Shown here piece by piece: positions 10,001 through 18,556 of a stretch of 64,000 nucleotides of DNA. Location of the stretch: positions 61,047,937 to 61,111,936 of the forward strand of contig JALGQZ010000001.1 in NCBI GenBank assembly GCA_023105745.1. Reading direction: 5' to 3'. A program made the position numbers and the translations under genes. The stretch is from Austropuccinia psidii. Its lineage: Eukaryota; Basidiomycota; Pucciniomycetes; Pucciniales; Sphaerophragmiaceae. The notes under the pieces are model-generated. The model did not search any database, was not told where the DNA came from, and saw nothing but the letters and a program-made list of their open reading frames with translations. Position 1 is the stretch's first letter. The number at the start of each line of letters is the position of its first letter.

Positions 10001-11304
10001 CAAAAGAAGATCATCCCAGTGTTCCAAAAATGAATAATTCACCAAGAATCAAGGTATTTATTTCCAAAATTGTCAGTAAAATAAAAAGGAATCATCAAGA
10101 TTCAGTTAAATGGGATTTTAAATCCTCAGAGAAAGAACCAACCTCAGAAGAAGAATTAAGCAAGGAAGAAGAGTTAAATAATCAAATGAACCTTCAAGTC
10201 AACCGTATTACACCTGGAAAAGAACCAAGGCAGAAAGAACCAGAAATAAAAATGTCAGAAGGATTACCAAGTGAAACCCAATCTGAAGCCAACATAAACA
10301 ATGACCAAATGGAATTGAATAATATGGATTTATTAGAAGAAAGTACTGAAGAAAAAATCAAGAGAAATAAGAAAAGAGAAGCGATGAATTTTAATCTCAA
10401 TATATGTAACTTAGAAGGGAAAAAGCCCAGTGAGGAGGCTTCAACTGAAAATATAATTGCAGAAAATCATCTTGTTGGAATTGATCATAGCCTTAGAAAC
10501 TTTTCAACCACTTATATAAGGCTGGGATATGAGACAATACCAATTATGGCAATTTTGGATGAAACTTCACCTTTAAATATTATACCCATAAAAATGGCAA
10601 CAGAAATGGGTATAGGACTCAAGAATACTCAGATGCATATATGGAAGAATCATATTTTAAGGAATAAAACAGCTGGAAAGGTTTTGGTAACACTCACAGC
10701 TGGAGAAACTACTTATTTAAAATTTTCAGCAACAAGAATTGATTATGTTGTTTTGGGTCAACAATTTTGTGACTACTTCAATATAGTAAGAAGATTGAGG
10801 AATTACCCTCAAGAAAAAAGAAAGAATAAGGAATTAAGAGCCTCAAGATCAGGAATTGAAGAATACAAGGGTCATATCTTAGAAAAGGAAGACAAGGGAT
10901 ATGGAAATTTGGATTTGGAAGAATATGATAGATCATTAAAAAGACAGTATAATATGGGATACTACTATGATCAACAAAGAGAAGAGGAAAGTGCTGCAAG
11001 AGCAAAATTGGACTATGTCAATGACAGCATTAAGGAAATTAATGGCATAAATGAACCAATGGAAGGAACAGACTTAAAATGGACAGAAAGTCAAAGTAAT
11101 AAAGATGAAGAAGCTACAGAAGGCTATCAAGCATTCAATTTGGCCTTATCAGACTATAATGAAGAGGAAAATATGGAAATTAATGAGTATTCTTTGTTCA
11201 ATCAGCAAATATCTGAAAAGGAAGTGAACTGGGAAGAATTAATTTTTGGAAGAAACTTGGAAGATAAAAAAAAAATGTTACTAGAGCTTCAAGTCCAGCT
11301 CTGA
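7060..11304 (+). CDS. Gag-protease polyprotein of element G (1414 aa)
   Basis: The frame opens at 6751, but the first ATG is at 7060, before MDQQSTSKLPPLPED. Residues 1-100 are acidic with a basic patch, then Pro/Ser-rich. About 140-340 is a Ty3-type capsid region (YNLNFNGEEVEKFIKKVERI, then LSEYKKFIGEYETII). The zinc knuckle is at 447-460, CYYCSEEGNSTGRC, with Asn for the usual His. A Glu/Lys coiled-coil stretch follows. A retropepsin domain is at about 740-870 with active-site DTGAEL (Asp768), GGHST and a GRPFLAD block. Another protease-like domain lies near 1140-1240 (ILDETSPLNIIP) without the DTG. The coding frame is undamaged over 4.2 kb and stops just after an A10 run. It would form virus-like particles and self-process. 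No RT follows, unlike ordinary Ty3 elements. Confidence 0.88.
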   Translation: MDQQSTSKLPPLPEDTVEGQYEEEEGEEDQTVKIQSFMKQMQDFLLSQTSKKGKRRQSIPNTPGNSPSESTLPRHIRPEDSPISPTPGPRATPTPETNPRVNNIPRRAFISTPNNPSPLQQQVLKQERPVVKIKAKDYNLNFNGEEVEKFIKKVERIAQIEGATDEDLAMQMAFWTTDSRISDTIEAMPGYEEGNWTQLKKDLITKWGRVEPERRYSIDSLIQLFNDTQDEGGISTLSEYKKFIGEYETIITYLLRYKYIPQENMFHEDVFDCLSADIKGAISKEMIKDNVMVRAEDGGYLIPPMRILKKYIEQELEARILVTKRLSSPRIKTVKNESITKENNVKFKEELFPGMQEALKKMKELTKTLKEQQVVVNKEVPREKEVSKQFMEQLDELSKIAKPQKIAYANPQAENSGFRPKENLPPASSRYVPYAPAQNAPKPFVRCYYCSEEGNSTGRCNELIEDQNKKWVIRQGFNYLYPNWARIPTDGKLSPKQLVREFQKEQEELKKKLEEKAKEEEQKKKEKSTAFITMDNWEDWKPPSISTGREPLGYAYGLRNTKQRRESEDRAKAQSQPLPEREVTQPQEILKKKTSIPGGFIDNDDQEEEKVIIPTRYKSPRPLEINKEEEGAIHKNKAPQKQPMDEVKAIIKAPKEGRSVIKPKKEDKEEVLIVENVINKVLDQKINLTLEEIFTISPRFMNELKFLSDREKKYLMSLKSVNNEERVEDQEANQQDIIIEERMHYACPLGMIEVSIGLEGHKVKALVDTGAELSIIPEVESIKSGIPMRALNMRLKRIGGHSTAIVGLSENTLLILPSGDERKIHFFVARGEVHTVIGRPFLADNGIRLEHSQTQGEILSFRELDGRRLCIPICSPESKGWHAQPPKGMELCNMAKVDKMEVQDNNVESRFEEINSGEVQEKQKKKEDKFGNIPNMEEYPSIEKGLEQKKDSKAKSLFKKISKKYGKQGTIWKKKQKDTISKEDHPSVPKMNNSPRIKVFISKIVSKIKRNHQDSVKWDFKSSEKEPTSEEELSKEEELNNQMNLQVNRITPGKEPRQKEPEIKMSEGLPSETQSEANINNDQMELNNMDLLEESTEEKIKRNKKREAMNFNLNICNLEGKKPSEEASTENIIAENHLVGIDHSLRNFSTTYIRLGYETIPIMAILDETSPLNIIPIKMATEMGIGLKNTQMHIWKNHILRNKTAGKVLVTLTAGETTYLKFSATRIDYVVLGQQFCDYFNIVRRLRNYPQEKRKNKELRASRSGIEEYKGHILEKEDKGYGNLDLEEYDRSLKRQYNMGYYYDQQREEESAARAKLDYVNDSIKEINGINEPMEGTDLKWTESQSNKDEEATEGYQAFNLALSDYNEEENMEINEYSLFNQQISEKEVNWEELIFGRNLEDKKKMLLELQVQL

Positions 11305-11771
11305 AGGAAAATTTATATGAAGAAAGTGACATGAATTTTCCCCTTGATAATAATAAACAAATGAATGACAATAATATTTCAGATGAGGAAATATTAAGGC
11401 AAATAACAGAATTTTTGAAAGAAACCACCAATAAGGAACAGGATAAAATACCTCAAATACCTCAAGTTACAGAATTTCCCATGTGTAGAAATAAAAAGAA
11501 GTTGCAAAAGAGGAAATTCAAGCATAAAAGACAAAATAATACTTCAAAATTAATAAGAAAGATTAAAATGAATATAAATTTCACCTTGGAAATGAACCAT
11601 AAAAAGAACAAAAGGATGCCCTTAAATAAAAAAAATTTAAAGGAAGAAATATTTTCCTTTATGAATAATTTTTTCTTTAATGATAAAACAATGAATATAT
11701 ATAATAAAAATAAACATAAAAAAAGAAGATTTAAGGTCCAAAGGAAGGGAAAATCCTCCCTAGAGGCCTAA
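11274..11771 (+). CDS. Basic C-terminal frame of element G, probably joined by frameshift
   Basis: This frame opens at the ten-A run 11266-11275 and reads NVTRASSPALKENLYEES, then the first internal ATG (11331). About 165 residues, acidic at first (SDEEILRQITEFLKET) and then very Lys/Arg-rich, ending at TAA 11769-11771. It directly overlaps the end of the gag-protease frame, which terminates at 11304. A one-base slip at the A run would append it to the polyprotein. The basic tail could bind nucleic acid (inference). Whether this is programmed slippage or a recent indel cannot be decided from one copy. No known domain seen. Confidence 0.6.
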   Translation, partial: NVTRASSPALKENLYEESDMNFPLDNNKQMNDNNISDEEILRQITEFLKETTNKEQDKIPQIPQVTEFPMCRNKKKLQKRKFKHKRQNNTSKLIRKIKMNINFTLEMNHKKNKRMPLNKKNLKEEIFSFMNNFFFNDKTMNIYNKNKHKKRRFKVQRKGKSSLEA

Positions 11772-12916
11772 AATTTTCCATTTATTTGTATTATTAACTT
11801 TCTCTGTATAAAATAAAAAGTTATAAATAAAAAATAATATAATAAAATAAAATAAAACAATAAAAAATATAAAAAAAATATAAAATAAAAAAATAAAAAT
11901 AAAAATAAAAATAAATTTTAATAATAAAAATCAAAAATCAAAAATATATATATATTTGTATTATTATGTGGTTGGGCAATTCAGGCTCTTTTACCTTATA
12001 CAAGCATTTTATTGAATGTATTTTGTTTTTTGTAATTTTTATTTTATTTTTTATTATTTTATTATTGTTCTTTTTTATTCATGATCTTAGAAAATAATCT
12101 ATAAAATTAATTCAATATATAAATATATATGTATATATAAAAGTAATATAAAAAAAAGGTATATATACACAAATAATATATGATAAACTATTATGATGAT
12201 TCTTTTATCTTGTTTTTTTTTTAAATTTAATAAAAGTATTATTATTATTTTATTTATTTTTCTTTTTTTTCTTTTTTAACTAAATAAAAAAAATATATAA
12301 TATAAACTAAAAACTCAAGTATTTTTTAGTTTATAGTAAAAAAAAAAAAAAAAAAATTATTAAAAAAAATAAATAAATATATATATATATACTTAAAATA
12401 GAAGTTTAATGTCCTAAGTAAGACATTAAACTGCTTAAACTTAAATTGACACTTAAAACTTAGCTTTATTGAAATTTTACTTAAGTTTTTTTTAGCGCTG
12501 GTATCTACAGCCTAAAGGCTGTTTCTTTTTCTTAAAAGTGGGGCAGTTTATGGATCCGGGCAGACAGTTACATTTATAACTTCCAGCAGCAGTACCAAAA
12601 CACTTGATAAATAAAAATAAATAAATAAATGAATAAACAAATAATATAATAATAAAAAAAAACAATCAATTAAATAATAATAATAATAAATTGAAAGACC
12701 TGAGCAGAACTCAGGCACTAAAAGCAAACAACGATTCAGACATTAAGCGTTTATTTTATCGTTTACAACCTACATTACATGAATTATTTTTTATTTCATT
12801 TTTTGTTATATTATTTTTTTTAGTTCGTTTAGTAATGAATAAAAAAAAAAAGATAAAAGTAACTAAATAAGTCTAGTAATGGCGCTGGACGTGTTTGATA
12901 ATGAGCTTAAGAGCCA
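11772..12916. other. AT-rich spacer of element G
   Basis: Long A/T runs and (AT)n, with two GC-richer islands at about 12480-12600 and 12700-12770. These could be 3' untranslated or exon parts of the antisense gene. Contains the hairpin at 12405-12430 and a second hairpin ACAGCC-TAAA-GGCTGT at 12507-12522 followed by a T-rich run. No RT or integrase motif on either strand. Confidence 0.55.
12405..12430. repeat. Isolated copy of the G hairpin motif (9-bp stem)
   Basis: TTTAATGTC, 8-nt loop CTAAGTAA, then GACATTAAA, followed by CTG. Same design as the minisatellite at 15796-16367, 3.4 kb away, but with T-A instead of G-C at the third stem pair. Confidence 0.75.
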
Positions 12917-13763
12917 TCAGGCATGGAAGATCTCCTCGTACGGTCCGTTTGTCGGATAGTAAGTAGGCTCGGATGGTGGCTGCTGTTCAGAAATGAGGAT
13001 CGAAATCCTTGGTAAAAAAAAAATAATAATATAATAATTATTTAAATATAAAAAAAAACATAATAATAATAAGAATAAAAATAAAAAGTAAATGAATGAA
13101 GAGGACTTACTCCTCTAAATGAGTGTACCAAAGTACAATGGATCGAAGGGAGGCCATGATGATGTCGTGAGCATCGCGAAAAGTATCGTAGGCGGGAGGT
13201 GTGGTACCAAAAAATAGGTGCATGTTAGCACCGAGCTGATTCATCTCAGCGTCGAAAAGAAAAAAATAATAACCGAAGTCAATTTTCAACTCGTCAATTG
13301 TTGGAATTAAAGGAGGAGTCGGGATCTCAGATTGAGCCCAGGATGGTGTAGCAGGGGAGGCAACAGAAACGTTAGGTAAAATTGGGGGGGGAGAAGAGTC
13401 CTTCAAATCAGAAAACATATTCGAGAAGGGGGAAATCGCAGCTACAGGATAGGAATTAAGGTTTGGATCAACAGGGAAGTTCGGAACGGTTGTAGCTGCA
13501 GAAGAGGAATCGATTTTTGAGTTTGTACTATTATTTGTAGTACTGCTCGGTTCATCATCGTTATTCGGTGGAGGATTTTGGGAAGTGGGAGTAGGTAAGG
13601 GATTATAAAATGAGGGATGAAGAAAGTTATTTGACACCGTATATAAATTGAAAAAAGGACCGCTCGGAAGCGGTAAATTGAAACTATAACAAATGTTGTT
13701 GAAATGAATAACAACATTCTGCTCTTCAGAAGCGTTAGGGCAAACTTCGAGAGAAAAAGACAT
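12917..13763 (-). CDS. Spliced antisense gene inside element G, unknown protein (247 aa)
   Basis: Two coding exons on the strand opposite to gag: 13763-13111 and 13007-12917. The intron (13110-13008, 103 nt) starts GTAAGT and ends ACCAAG. Unspliced, the frame would stop at once (TAA in the donor). Spliced, it stays open for 29 more residues, ISILISEQQPPSEP then TYYPTNGPYEEIFHA, to TGA. ATG is at 13763-13761. The protein begins MSFSLEVCPNASEEQN. It has a Pro/Ser/Thr/Asn-rich middle and a hydrophobic C-terminal part near 150-217 (DELKIDFGYYFFLFDAEM, then FRDAHDIIMASLRSIVLWY). No family recognised and no catalytic motif. GC content is clearly above the surrounding DNA. It may be a captured cellular gene or an element accessory gene. 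Confidence 0.68.
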
Positions 13764-13905
13764 ACTGCACTATCCGTAGCAAAGAAATAAAATGGGCTTA
13801 TAACCAAAATAGAAAGGGCGACAAATATTAAAAAAAAAAAAAAAAGTTGGTCAGTATGAAGTAAAAGAATTAGATCAGCGAAGAGTGGGTAAGAAGGAAA
13901 CTTAC

Positions 13906-14067
13906 CTAAAAGTCGGCTAATCCCTCCTAATGCACCGGATACGTAAAAAAAAAGAAAACGTTAGTAAGGAACAAACAGAAAAGGGTAGATTAATAAAAAA
14001 AAACTTACATAGAGCAAGTGATGAAAGCATATGAGATCGGCCAGTTATTTTCTGCTGATTGACAACA

Positions 14068-14098
<31 letters not shown>

Positions 14099-14210
14099 AA
14101 CAAATAATAATAAATAAAAAAATTAAGATAACAAACAGACAAAATAAAATAAAATAAGAGAGACTTACGTAGAATTACGACAATACGATATGACATTGGC
14201 CAGTTTTCTT
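13906..14210 (-). other. Putative 5' leader exons of the antisense gene
   Basis: Upstream of the antisense ATG, three further GTAAGT donors lie on the minus strand (first bases at 14168, 14008 and 13905). They end GC-richer islands set in poly-A/T tracts. The intron 14008-13927 has a TTACTAACG branch site (13967-13960) and acceptor GCATTAG, giving a 21-nt exon (13926-13906). Two islands (about 14169-14208 and 14009-14051) look like diverged copies: both have ACTGGCC followed by TCATAT. The exact exons and any upstream coding are uncertain. Confidence 0.5.
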
Positions 14211-15390
14211 GCCGATCGATGACAGTAAAAAAAAAAAAATGATAATAAATTAAAAATAATTAATAAACAAAACATAAATAAATAAATAAAAGACAGAGAT
14301 GCGAAGAACCCCACAATAATGATCGGAATAAGAGAAATACGACACCACAATTAAAACGAAGAAAGCAAATAGCAGTCGTCAAGGTGGAAGTCAATCAATG
14401 ACGAAAGATAACGTAAAAAAAATAAATAAATAATAAAAATAATAAATAAAATAAAAAAAAAAAGAGGAAGAGAGTGGGTTTTTGGACAGGCGCGAGTCCA
14501 AACACCGTCGACAAGTAATGCAATGACGAAAACCACGCAGCTGCTGCGTAGCAGCCGCGCGACCTGTTACAGGACTTTTTTACATGTGCTACGTTGCATA
14601 TGTAAATGAATAATAATTTTATTATTTTTTTTTAATATTTTATTTATTATTGGTACATAAGATTACCATAAAAAAAAGAATTATTATAATAATTATAATT
14701 AAAAGAATAAAAAAATAATAAATAATATTATAATAATAAAAAAGAAAAAAAAAAAAAAAAAAAAAAAAATTAAAAAAAAAAAAAAAAAATTAAAATTAAA
14801 ATTCTACAAATATATATTAAGATTTAAAATTGAATATAGAATTATATATATAAAGATTAATTTAATATACATATAATTGAGTATTTATTTATTCTATTTA
14901 ATTTAATTTTTTAATATTTCATTTATTTCAATATATAAATATAAATATATATATATATAAAATAAAATAAAATAAATAAACATATGTTTCAATTTTATTT
15001 ATTTTCAATATTCAACATTAAAAAAAAAGAAATAAATCATTGAATAATATAAGTTTGGATTTATTCTTCATTTCTTTATTGAATACATTAAAAATATACA
15101 TATTGAAATTAAATAAATAAAAATATATATAATTTAGATATATATATATTTAAATATTAGTTTATTTAATTCTCAACAGCATCATCAAAAGAAAATATCA
15201 AAAGTGGTAAAGCTACATCAGATGTAGCATTTACATATAAAATTAATCCATAAAAGTTATACAAAAACAGAAATTCAATCAAAAGTCCTTAGTAAGACTT
15301 TAAAAGGCTAAATTTATACTAATTCATATAAAAAAAATGAATAATTAATCAGTATTCTCCACTTGTTTATTATCTATTAAAAAAAAAAAA
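14211..15390. other. AT-rich spacer with GC-richer islands upstream of the antisense gene
   Basis: Islands at about 14290-14410 and 14470-14600 stand out from the A/T runs. The second contains a hairpin GCTGCT-GCGT-AGCAGC and may hold the antisense promoter or first exon (inference). 14600-15280 is almost pure A/T. A hairpin copy AAAGTC-CTTAGTAA-GACTTT is at 15282-15301. No protein gene visible. Confidence 0.5.
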
Positions 15391-15412
15391 TGGAGAGGGG
15401 AATATTCCCCTC
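15391..15412. repeat. PPT-like palindrome, copy 1
   Basis: ATGGAGAGGGG continues into a perfect 18-bp palindrome GAGGGGAATATTCCCCTC (15395-15412). The left half repeats the polypurine tract found at the 3' LTR of the same element (16872-16886). Confidence 0.75.
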
Positions 15413-15593
15413 AATATCATAAATCTATAGCTATTATATGCACAATAATAATATACATTAAAGTCAAATTTGGCTTGTGTTTTTTTTATTATTATTTCAT
15501 TTTTTTTTCTGTAGAAGAGTAGAATTGCTCATCATTTTTATGGTAGTGCTATAAAAGAAATAAATAAAGTAAAAATAAAGAATAAAAAATGGA

Positions 15594-15609
15594 GAGGGGT
15601 TGAACCCTC
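15594..15609. repeat. PPT-like palindrome, copy 2
   Basis: AAAAATGGAGAGGGG again, with the palindromic form GAGGGGTTGAACCCTC. The inner bases differ from copy 1, but the GAGGG/CCCTC arms are kept. Confidence 0.65.
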
Positions 15610-15795
15610 AGCCATATAATCCATAATTAATGGAAATGGTTTTATTTCAGTTTCATTGCATATTATTTATATGTAATTTGAATATATACAATTTATTTAG
15701 CCTTTTTTATCTTATTTGGTCTGTAAATTTGGTTTGTGTATTGGATTATTGGTCATTTTATCAGTGTAGTCTTAGTGTATTTTTTAATAATCATA

Positions 15796-16367
15796 AAGGT
15801 CCTGGTCAAGACCTTAAACTGTCCAAATCATTTTTTTTATCTATCAACAAAAGGTCCTAGAAAAGACCTTAAACTGTCCAAATCATTTCTTTTTTTATAT
15901 CTATAAACAAAGGTCCTGGTCAAGACCTTAAACTGTCCAAATCATTTTTTTTATCTATCAACAAAAGGTCCTAGACAAGACCTTAAACTGTCCAAATCAT
16001 TTCTTTTTTTATATCTATAAACAAAGGTCCTGGTCAAGACCTTAAACTGTCCAAATCATTTTTTTTATCTATCAACAAAAGGTCCTAGACAAGACCTTAA
16101 ACTGTCCAAATAATTTCTTTTTTTATATCTATAAACAAAGGTCCCGGACAAGACCTTAAACTGTCTAAATCATTTTTTATATATACTTTATCAAAGGTCC
16201 TAGACAAGACCTTAAACTGTCCAAACCATCTTGTATTTATTTATTTTTTATCAAGAAACTTTAATAATTCAATCCAAGGTCCTTAGTATGACCTTAAACT
16301 GCCTCATAAAGATATTTGATTTCAATTATAGTCTCAGGGCAAAAACAGAGGTCCTGGGCAAGACCTT
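15796..16367. repeat. Hairpin minisatellite of element G (10 units)
   Basis: Ten units, each AAGGTC, 8-nt loop, GACCTT, usually then AAACTGTCCAAATCAT and a T-rich spacer. Unit starts are 15796, 15851, 15910, 15965, 16024, 16079, 16138, 16194, 16276 and 16348. Spacing alternates 55 and 59 bp through the first seven, so the array grew by two-unit (114-bp) steps. Loops vary (CTGGTCAA, CTAGACAA, CCGGACAA, CTTAGTAT) while stems are kept; the last has a G/T pair at the outermost position. No reading frame is maintained and spacers are not unique, so this is not coding or CRISPR. Confidence 0.85.
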
Positions 16368-16449
16368 AAATTGTACCAAATTATTTCTATTTATTTTTTA
16401 TAGAAAATTATGGTAGAAATAGGTAGCTGGAAGGAATTTATCAAATGGA

Positions 16450-16465
16450 GAGGGAAATTGCCCTC
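16450..16465. repeat. PPT-like palindrome, copy 3
   Basis: AAATGGAGAGGG with GAGGG-AAATTG-CCCTC. Third upstream relative of the polypurine tract, 0.4 kb before the true one. Confidence 0.6.
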
Positions 16466-16871
16466 AAATAGTAATTATGGTACTGGAACAGAAAAGAATT
16501 TTTTATAAAAAATAAGGGGTGGTACTTATTTCTTCTCATCACTCCTTATGATGTTAAGTTTTGGGGGAGTAGTGGAAAATATGTAGTTATTCAATAGCTT
16601 CATTAGCATTTATCTCATTTTTTCTATTATATAAAGCAAGAAGAATAAAAAAAAGAAATCAGACATTCAATCAGATATAAGAGCAGGGAGATTCAAAATC
16701 AATATAAAGAACCATCAACAGACAATCTCAACATAATTAAACTGTGAACATAAAATATGGCATACTTGCCATAATCAATCAAGATCAATATAAAAATTTT
16801 TTGGAAGAAGAAACAGAAAAAAAAAAAAATCATTAAGCTTCAGTTGGATAATGAATGCTGGGGACAGCATT

Positions 16872-16886
16872 AAATGGAGAGGGGGA
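16872..16886 (+). promoter_or_regulatory. Polypurine tract of element G
   Basis: AAATGGAGAGGGGGA lies directly against TGTGG, the first bases of the 3' LTR, where the plus-strand DNA primer is expected. It confirms plus orientation of the element, matching the gag strand. Confidence 0.82.
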
Positions 16887-18552
16887 TGTGGTATGCCATA
16901 CCATATCAGCTTAATAAATTTTTTTTTTTTGAGGGGAGTGAAAAGTAGAAGAACCCCTATGGGTAGCTTCTGTTGGAAACAAAAGAAAAGGATCTCTGTC
17001 CCAGTTGGTAAGGTGATGCCTTGTGTCAAGGAAAATGGCCATGCCATTGGTTCAAGCCACATTGAAGACATAAAAAAAAAAGAGAAAAAAAAAAAAAAAA
17101 AAATTAAAAATGTCAAAATTTTGGAAAATCCTTTTAAAGTTTAAAAAATACCTGAAACCTAACCCTAAAATAAAATTAGGTTTCAGCCCACAAATTGGCC
17201 TCAAAAATCAAAAATCAAAAATTCAAGACAGCAGAAGGAGGATACATAAACAGATTACATAAGCAGGAAGGAGTTAAGAAAGTATTAGTAATCAGATTAC
17301 TTGATTAGTAATACTTAGGGAGCTAAGGATTAGTCAGCAAGTCTAAGGATTAGTAATCAAGTTCAAATAAGCACCAGCAAAAACACCTCAAATTAGTAAG
17401 CAACCCAACAAATGACATCATTTAGGTGGGACCACCAGAAAAGAATTTTCCCAGCCAAAAGAAACTGAAAAATTCTAAGTCCCTCTTTTTGAACACCTCC
17501 CATGGAGAGCCCAAAAATTATAAATAGAGGGCCTCTCCCCCAAAATTTTCCTCTTTCCCTCATGTCTTTTATCCCCCCTAAAGTGGAAAGTGGATTTAAA
17601 TTCATCCCTGACTATCAGGTTAACTAGTCTACAAATATATAATTCTATTATATAAAGGATAAAAAGGCCTTATATAATAGTCTTATAATATAAAAAAAAA
17701 GTCTTAAAATAAAGAATCAGTCTTATAAAAAAAAGTCTTATAAAAAAAAAAGAAAAAAAAAGTTTATAATATAATTTTATTATATAAAGGATAAAAAGGC
17801 CTTATATAATAGTCTTATGAACTTGAATTAAATAAAATAGTATTTTAAAAGGATTTCACCTTATTATAAGCAATCAAAAGCTCTGAAGAAGGAAAAGAAG
17901 GGTCATTTAGTTATTTTTTTTAAGGAGTTAATATTATTATTTAATTTCATAAAGTCATACTTTGGTCACTACAAGGACATTTTATTAATTATAAAGGGAA
18001 AAAAAAACCTATTATAAGAATACAATAGTGTTATTCTTATTAAAAAAGAAAGAATTATTATCAAATTAAATTATCAAAGAGGGGCTATTAATTAGTCTGG
18101 TCATATCAGAATTTCATTATATAAATACATAATAAATCATTAACCATAAAAAAAGTGTTTGATTGTTTGTTCAGTATTATTATTAGGCTAGTGTCTCCAT
18201 ATTATATTGAGTTATTGTTGTAGTAGTATTTTGTGTGATTTGTGCTAGTCTTATTTCTTTTGGTTAATTAAATAGTGTTATATTTAAAAGGTTAAATAAA
18301 TATTTTGAGAACAAGCAAAATCTGATTGAGTCTGTTGAATACACTTTTCTGAATTAGCCACCATCAATAAATAAATTGATTGTGAACTCAAGTTAAGATA
18401 ATTCAGCATTTTTCAGGAAGGGCAGTCTAGATTATTCTAGCACACAAGCAGAGCAAGGGTTACAAGCTTGAACAGCAATTCAAAACTGTTTTCTTGTAAT
18501 TTCCCCTTCCAGGTACTGCCTCATTTTATCCCACACAAGAGGAGTTCCCACA
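16887..18552 (+). repeat. 3' LTR of element G
   Basis: 1,666 bp, TGTGGTATGCC to GTTCCCACA, uninterrupted. It shows the empty site for the TIR element nested in the 5' LTR. TATA box at 17519-17527 and inverted repeat CTGAAACCTAA / TTAGGTTTCAG from 17152. About a dozen substitutions separate it from the 5' LTR. Confidence 0.93.
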
Positions 18553-18556
18553 ATGG

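Larger units (their letters stand above)
4009..18552 (+). mobile_element. Element G: large LTR retrotransposon without RT/integrase
   Basis: Complete LTR element of 14,544 bp. LTRs start TGTGGTATGCC and end GTTCCCACA (TG...CA) and lie at 4009-6696 and 16887-18552. A 4-bp duplication, ATGG, flanks it (4005-4008, 18553-18556). A polypurine tract abuts the 3' LTR. The interior has a plus-strand gag-protease gene (7060-11304) and its frameshifted continuation (to 11771). It then has about 5 kb of AT-rich DNA with an antisense spliced gene, a hairpin minisatellite and PPT-like palindromes. No RT, RNase H or integrase block can be read on either strand. The two LTRs differ by roughly a dozen substitutions by eye, so insertion is relatively recent. 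It must be mobilised in trans (inference), like other large non-autonomous LTR elements. Confidence 0.9.

Noticed and set aside
12507..12522. Bacterial-type terminator hairpin followed by T's
   Set aside because: The organism is a eukaryote; AT-rich DNA gives such hairpins by chance. Only noted as an inverted repeat.
15796..16367. Possible CRISPR-like array
   Set aside because: Spacers are T-rich and repeat among themselves, units alternate in length, and the context is a fungal retroelement. It is a minisatellite.
11772..16871. Hidden RT or integrase in element G
   Set aside because: Looked for YxDD, DxG/QMP-type RT blocks and HHCC/DDE patterns on both strands; none found in the AT-rich interior.
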